Origin: Ghiorsea sp.
Lineage (GTDB): Bacteria > Pseudomonadota > Zetaproteobacteria > Mariprofundales > Mariprofundaceae
Length of the DNA stretch: 6,376 bases
Assembly: GCA_027019685.1 (NCBI GenBank)
Contig: JALUWH010000288.1
Location: 1-6,376 of the forward strand
Direction: 5' to 3'
A model generated the notes under the pieces. It was not told where the DNA came from and did not search any database. It worked only from the letters and a program-made list of their open reading frames with translations. The stretch's first letter is position 1, and every line of letters begins with the position of its first letter. The position numbers were made by a program, and so were the translations under genes. Shown one piece after another: positions 5,643-6,376 of the stretch.

Positions 5643-5867
5643 CTATGCAGCTTCTTTTAAGTGTTCTGAAAGCCACATCTTGATAATTGATTGCCTCGTG
5701 ACACCAAGTCGTTTGGCTTCTTTATCCAATTGGTGAACCATCCAAACTGGAAAATCAACATTCACCCTTTTGGATTCCAATTCTGGTCTACGAGCAGAGG
5801 ATAAATCCAAGTATTCACTTATATCTTTGCCTTGTTCAAAGGCTTGGTCAAAATCTTTAGCTTTCAT
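5643..5867 (-). CDS. brnA: BrnA family antitoxin
   Basis: This 74-residue antitoxin partners BrnT. Known family members neutralise the toxin and repress the shared promoter. The N-terminal part (1-30: MKAKDFDQAFEQGKDISEYL, then DLSSARRPEL) is the acidic, conserved toxin-binding region. Residues 33-71 form the ribbon-helix-helix DNA-binding domain, with the strand KRVNVDFP and helices around MVHQLDKEAKRLGVTRQSII. The length is typical. It starts inside brnT, overlapping it by 11 bases, and has a strong GAGGTGA ribosome site (5880-5874) at 6 bases. This is far better than the start context of brnT, so antitoxin should be made in excess. It ends in the sequence just before the metH tail copy. 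Confidence 0.92.
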   Translation of the reverse strand: MKAKDFDQAFEQGKDISEYLDLSSARRPELESKRVNVDFPVWMVHQLDKEAKRLGVTRQSIIKMWLSEHLKEAA

Positions 5868-6114
5868 ATAACTTCACCTCTTCTTTACGCGAACGACGAA
5901 CCGAAATAATGCGGATATTATGCTTTCGATATGTCACCACTGCCGACCAATGCTTTTCATCAATCTTAGCTATAATTAGATACCTTGGCTCATCCGATGT
6001 TTTCGCTGCAATCTCCAAAATATAAGGGTCATCCCATAATTTTTGAGCCTGCACAAAGTCAATGCCATGCTTATCAAGGTTGGACTGACTTTTTCGTTCA
6101 TCAAATTCAAACAT
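5857..6114 (-). CDS. brnT: BrnT family toxin (RelE-fold ribonuclease toxin)
   Basis: This is the toxin of a type II module. BrnT from Brucella has a RelE-like fold and blocks growth by cutting RNA. The 85-residue protein carries the family signature: FEFDERKSQSNLDKHGIDF (2-20), LWDDP (26-30), EPRYLII (42-48), HWSAVVTYR (55-63), IRIISVRRSRKEE (67-79) and Y83. The conserved basic and aromatic residues expected at the catalytic face are present and the frame is intact. The toxin comes first in the operon, as usual for brnTA and unlike most type II pairs. There is no Shine-Dalgarno site at normal distance, and the promoter position predicts a start at or next to the ATG, so the toxin mRNA may be leaderless. 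Confidence 0.93.
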   Translation of the reverse strand: MFEFDERKSQSNLDKHGIDFVQAQKLWDDPYILEIAAKTSDEPRYLIIAKIDEKHWSAVVTYRKHNIRIISVRRSRKEEVKLYES

Positions 6115-6118
6115 AAAT

Positions 6119-6151
6119 GGTATAATAATTATACCTTAATAGGTTTGTCAA
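6119..6151 (-). promoter_or_regulatory. brnTA promoter with overlapping palindromic operator
   Basis: On the minus strand, a perfect -35 box TTGACA (6151-6146) is followed after 18 bases by TATTAT (6127-6122), five of six to the -10 consensus. The -35 includes the TGA stop of metH. A perfect inverted repeat, GGTATAA with TTATACC around three bases (6119-6135), covers the -10, a natural site for BrnA repression. The start would fall near 6115, at the brnT ATG (6114). A second TATAAT lies in the palindrome (6132-6127) but is only 12 bases from TTGACA. Confidence 0.62.
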
Positions 6152-6376
6152 TATCCAAGGTTGGGCGCTAACCAACGCTCGGCTTCATCCATACTCATGC
6201 CTTTACGCTGAGCATAATCTTTAACTTGGTCTTTATTGATTTTACCCACCATAAAATAATGCGATTCAGGGTTAGCAAAATATAGCCCTGAAACGGCGGC
6301 TGTGGGCAGCATGGCAAAGGATTCCGTGATTTGCATACCAATGTTTTTCTCCACATCCAAAAGCTGCCAAAGTGTG
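6148..6376 (-). CDS. metH: Cobalamin-dependent methionine synthase, C-terminal end (partial)
   Basis: The gene runs off the window; 75 C-terminal residues and a TGA stop are visible. MetH transfers a methyl group from methyltetrahydrofolate to homocysteine through cobalamin. The visible part belongs to the C-terminal activation domain, which binds S-adenosylmethionine for reductive repair of oxidised cobalamin. It is close to the E. coli end: LDVEKNIGMQITESFAMLP, AAVSGLYFANPESHY, DQVKDYAQRKGMS and ERWLAPNLGY. E. coli MetH continues for three residues after LGY, whereas this one stops at LGY. The stop codon overlaps the -35 box of brnTA. The last 32 codons exist again at 5533-5630. Confidence 0.93.
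   Translation of the reverse strand, partial: TLWQLLDVEKNIGMQITESFAMLPTAAVSGLYFANPESHYFMVGKINKDQVKDYAQRKGMSMDEAERWLAPNLGY
6151..6248 (-). repeat. metH-tail direct repeat, copy joined to the complete gene
   Basis: This 98-base stretch aligns without gaps to 5533-5630 in the same orientation with 11 mismatches, six of them in the last 21 bases before the stop codon. The two copies bracket brnTA, placing about 520 bases between them. Homology ends sharply on both sides: upstream, after the Gly of VGKINK in the complete gene, and downstream at the stop codon (TGA here, TAG in the other copy). Confidence 0.88.

Overview
The window reads as chromosomal DNA of a Gram-negative proteobacterium of moderate-to-low GC. 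The evidence is a cobalamin-dependent methionine synthase (MetH) 3' end, a biotin-dependent carboxyltransferase of the OadA/PycB type, an E. coli Par10-like PpiC, and CcdAB and BrnTA toxin-antitoxin modules. Lineage cannot be fixed from the sequence alone; a gamma- or zetaproteobacterium would fit.

Positions 1-2336 (+ strand) hold housekeeping genes. They are the last 26 codons of an upstream subunit (probably a biotin carboxylase), the complete 616-residue carboxyltransferase/biotin-carrier subunit (oadA/pycB), a strong rho-independent terminator, and a 100-residue parvulin peptidyl-prolyl isomerase (ppiC). A P-loop kinase resembling plant-type D-glycerate 3-kinase (2333-3205, - strand) converges on ppiC, and their stop codons overlap.

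Positions 3206-3667 hold a control-rich spacer with a near-perfect 20-bp palindrome, then a short monocistronic unit absent from ordinary length-filtered gene calls: promoter, strong ribosome binding site, 53-codon ORF for a very basic protein, and a textbook terminator.

Positions 3668-4745 hold a ccdA-ccdB pair overlapping by one base, with a direct repeat in its promoter, followed by a small DUF6172-like gene.

Positions 4786-6376 are all on the - strand and, in transcription order, run: 3' end of metH, brnT, brnA, a second copy of the last 32 codons of metH, and an orphan three-helix membrane protein whose ATG directly follows the stop codon of that second copy. The two metH tails are about 89% identical in DNA (87/98 by my hand count) and 30/32 identical in protein. 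The brnTA module therefore sits between a complete metH end and a spare metH end. The simplest reading is that brnTA arrived together with, or created, a replacement metH 3' end. Its promoter -35 box overlaps the metH stop codon, and a palindrome likely to be the antitoxin operator covers its -10 box.

The right half is thus an accessory zone with two unrelated type II toxin-antitoxin modules and hypothetical genes between core metabolic genes. No tRNA, rRNA, CRISPR array, transposase or integrase is visible.
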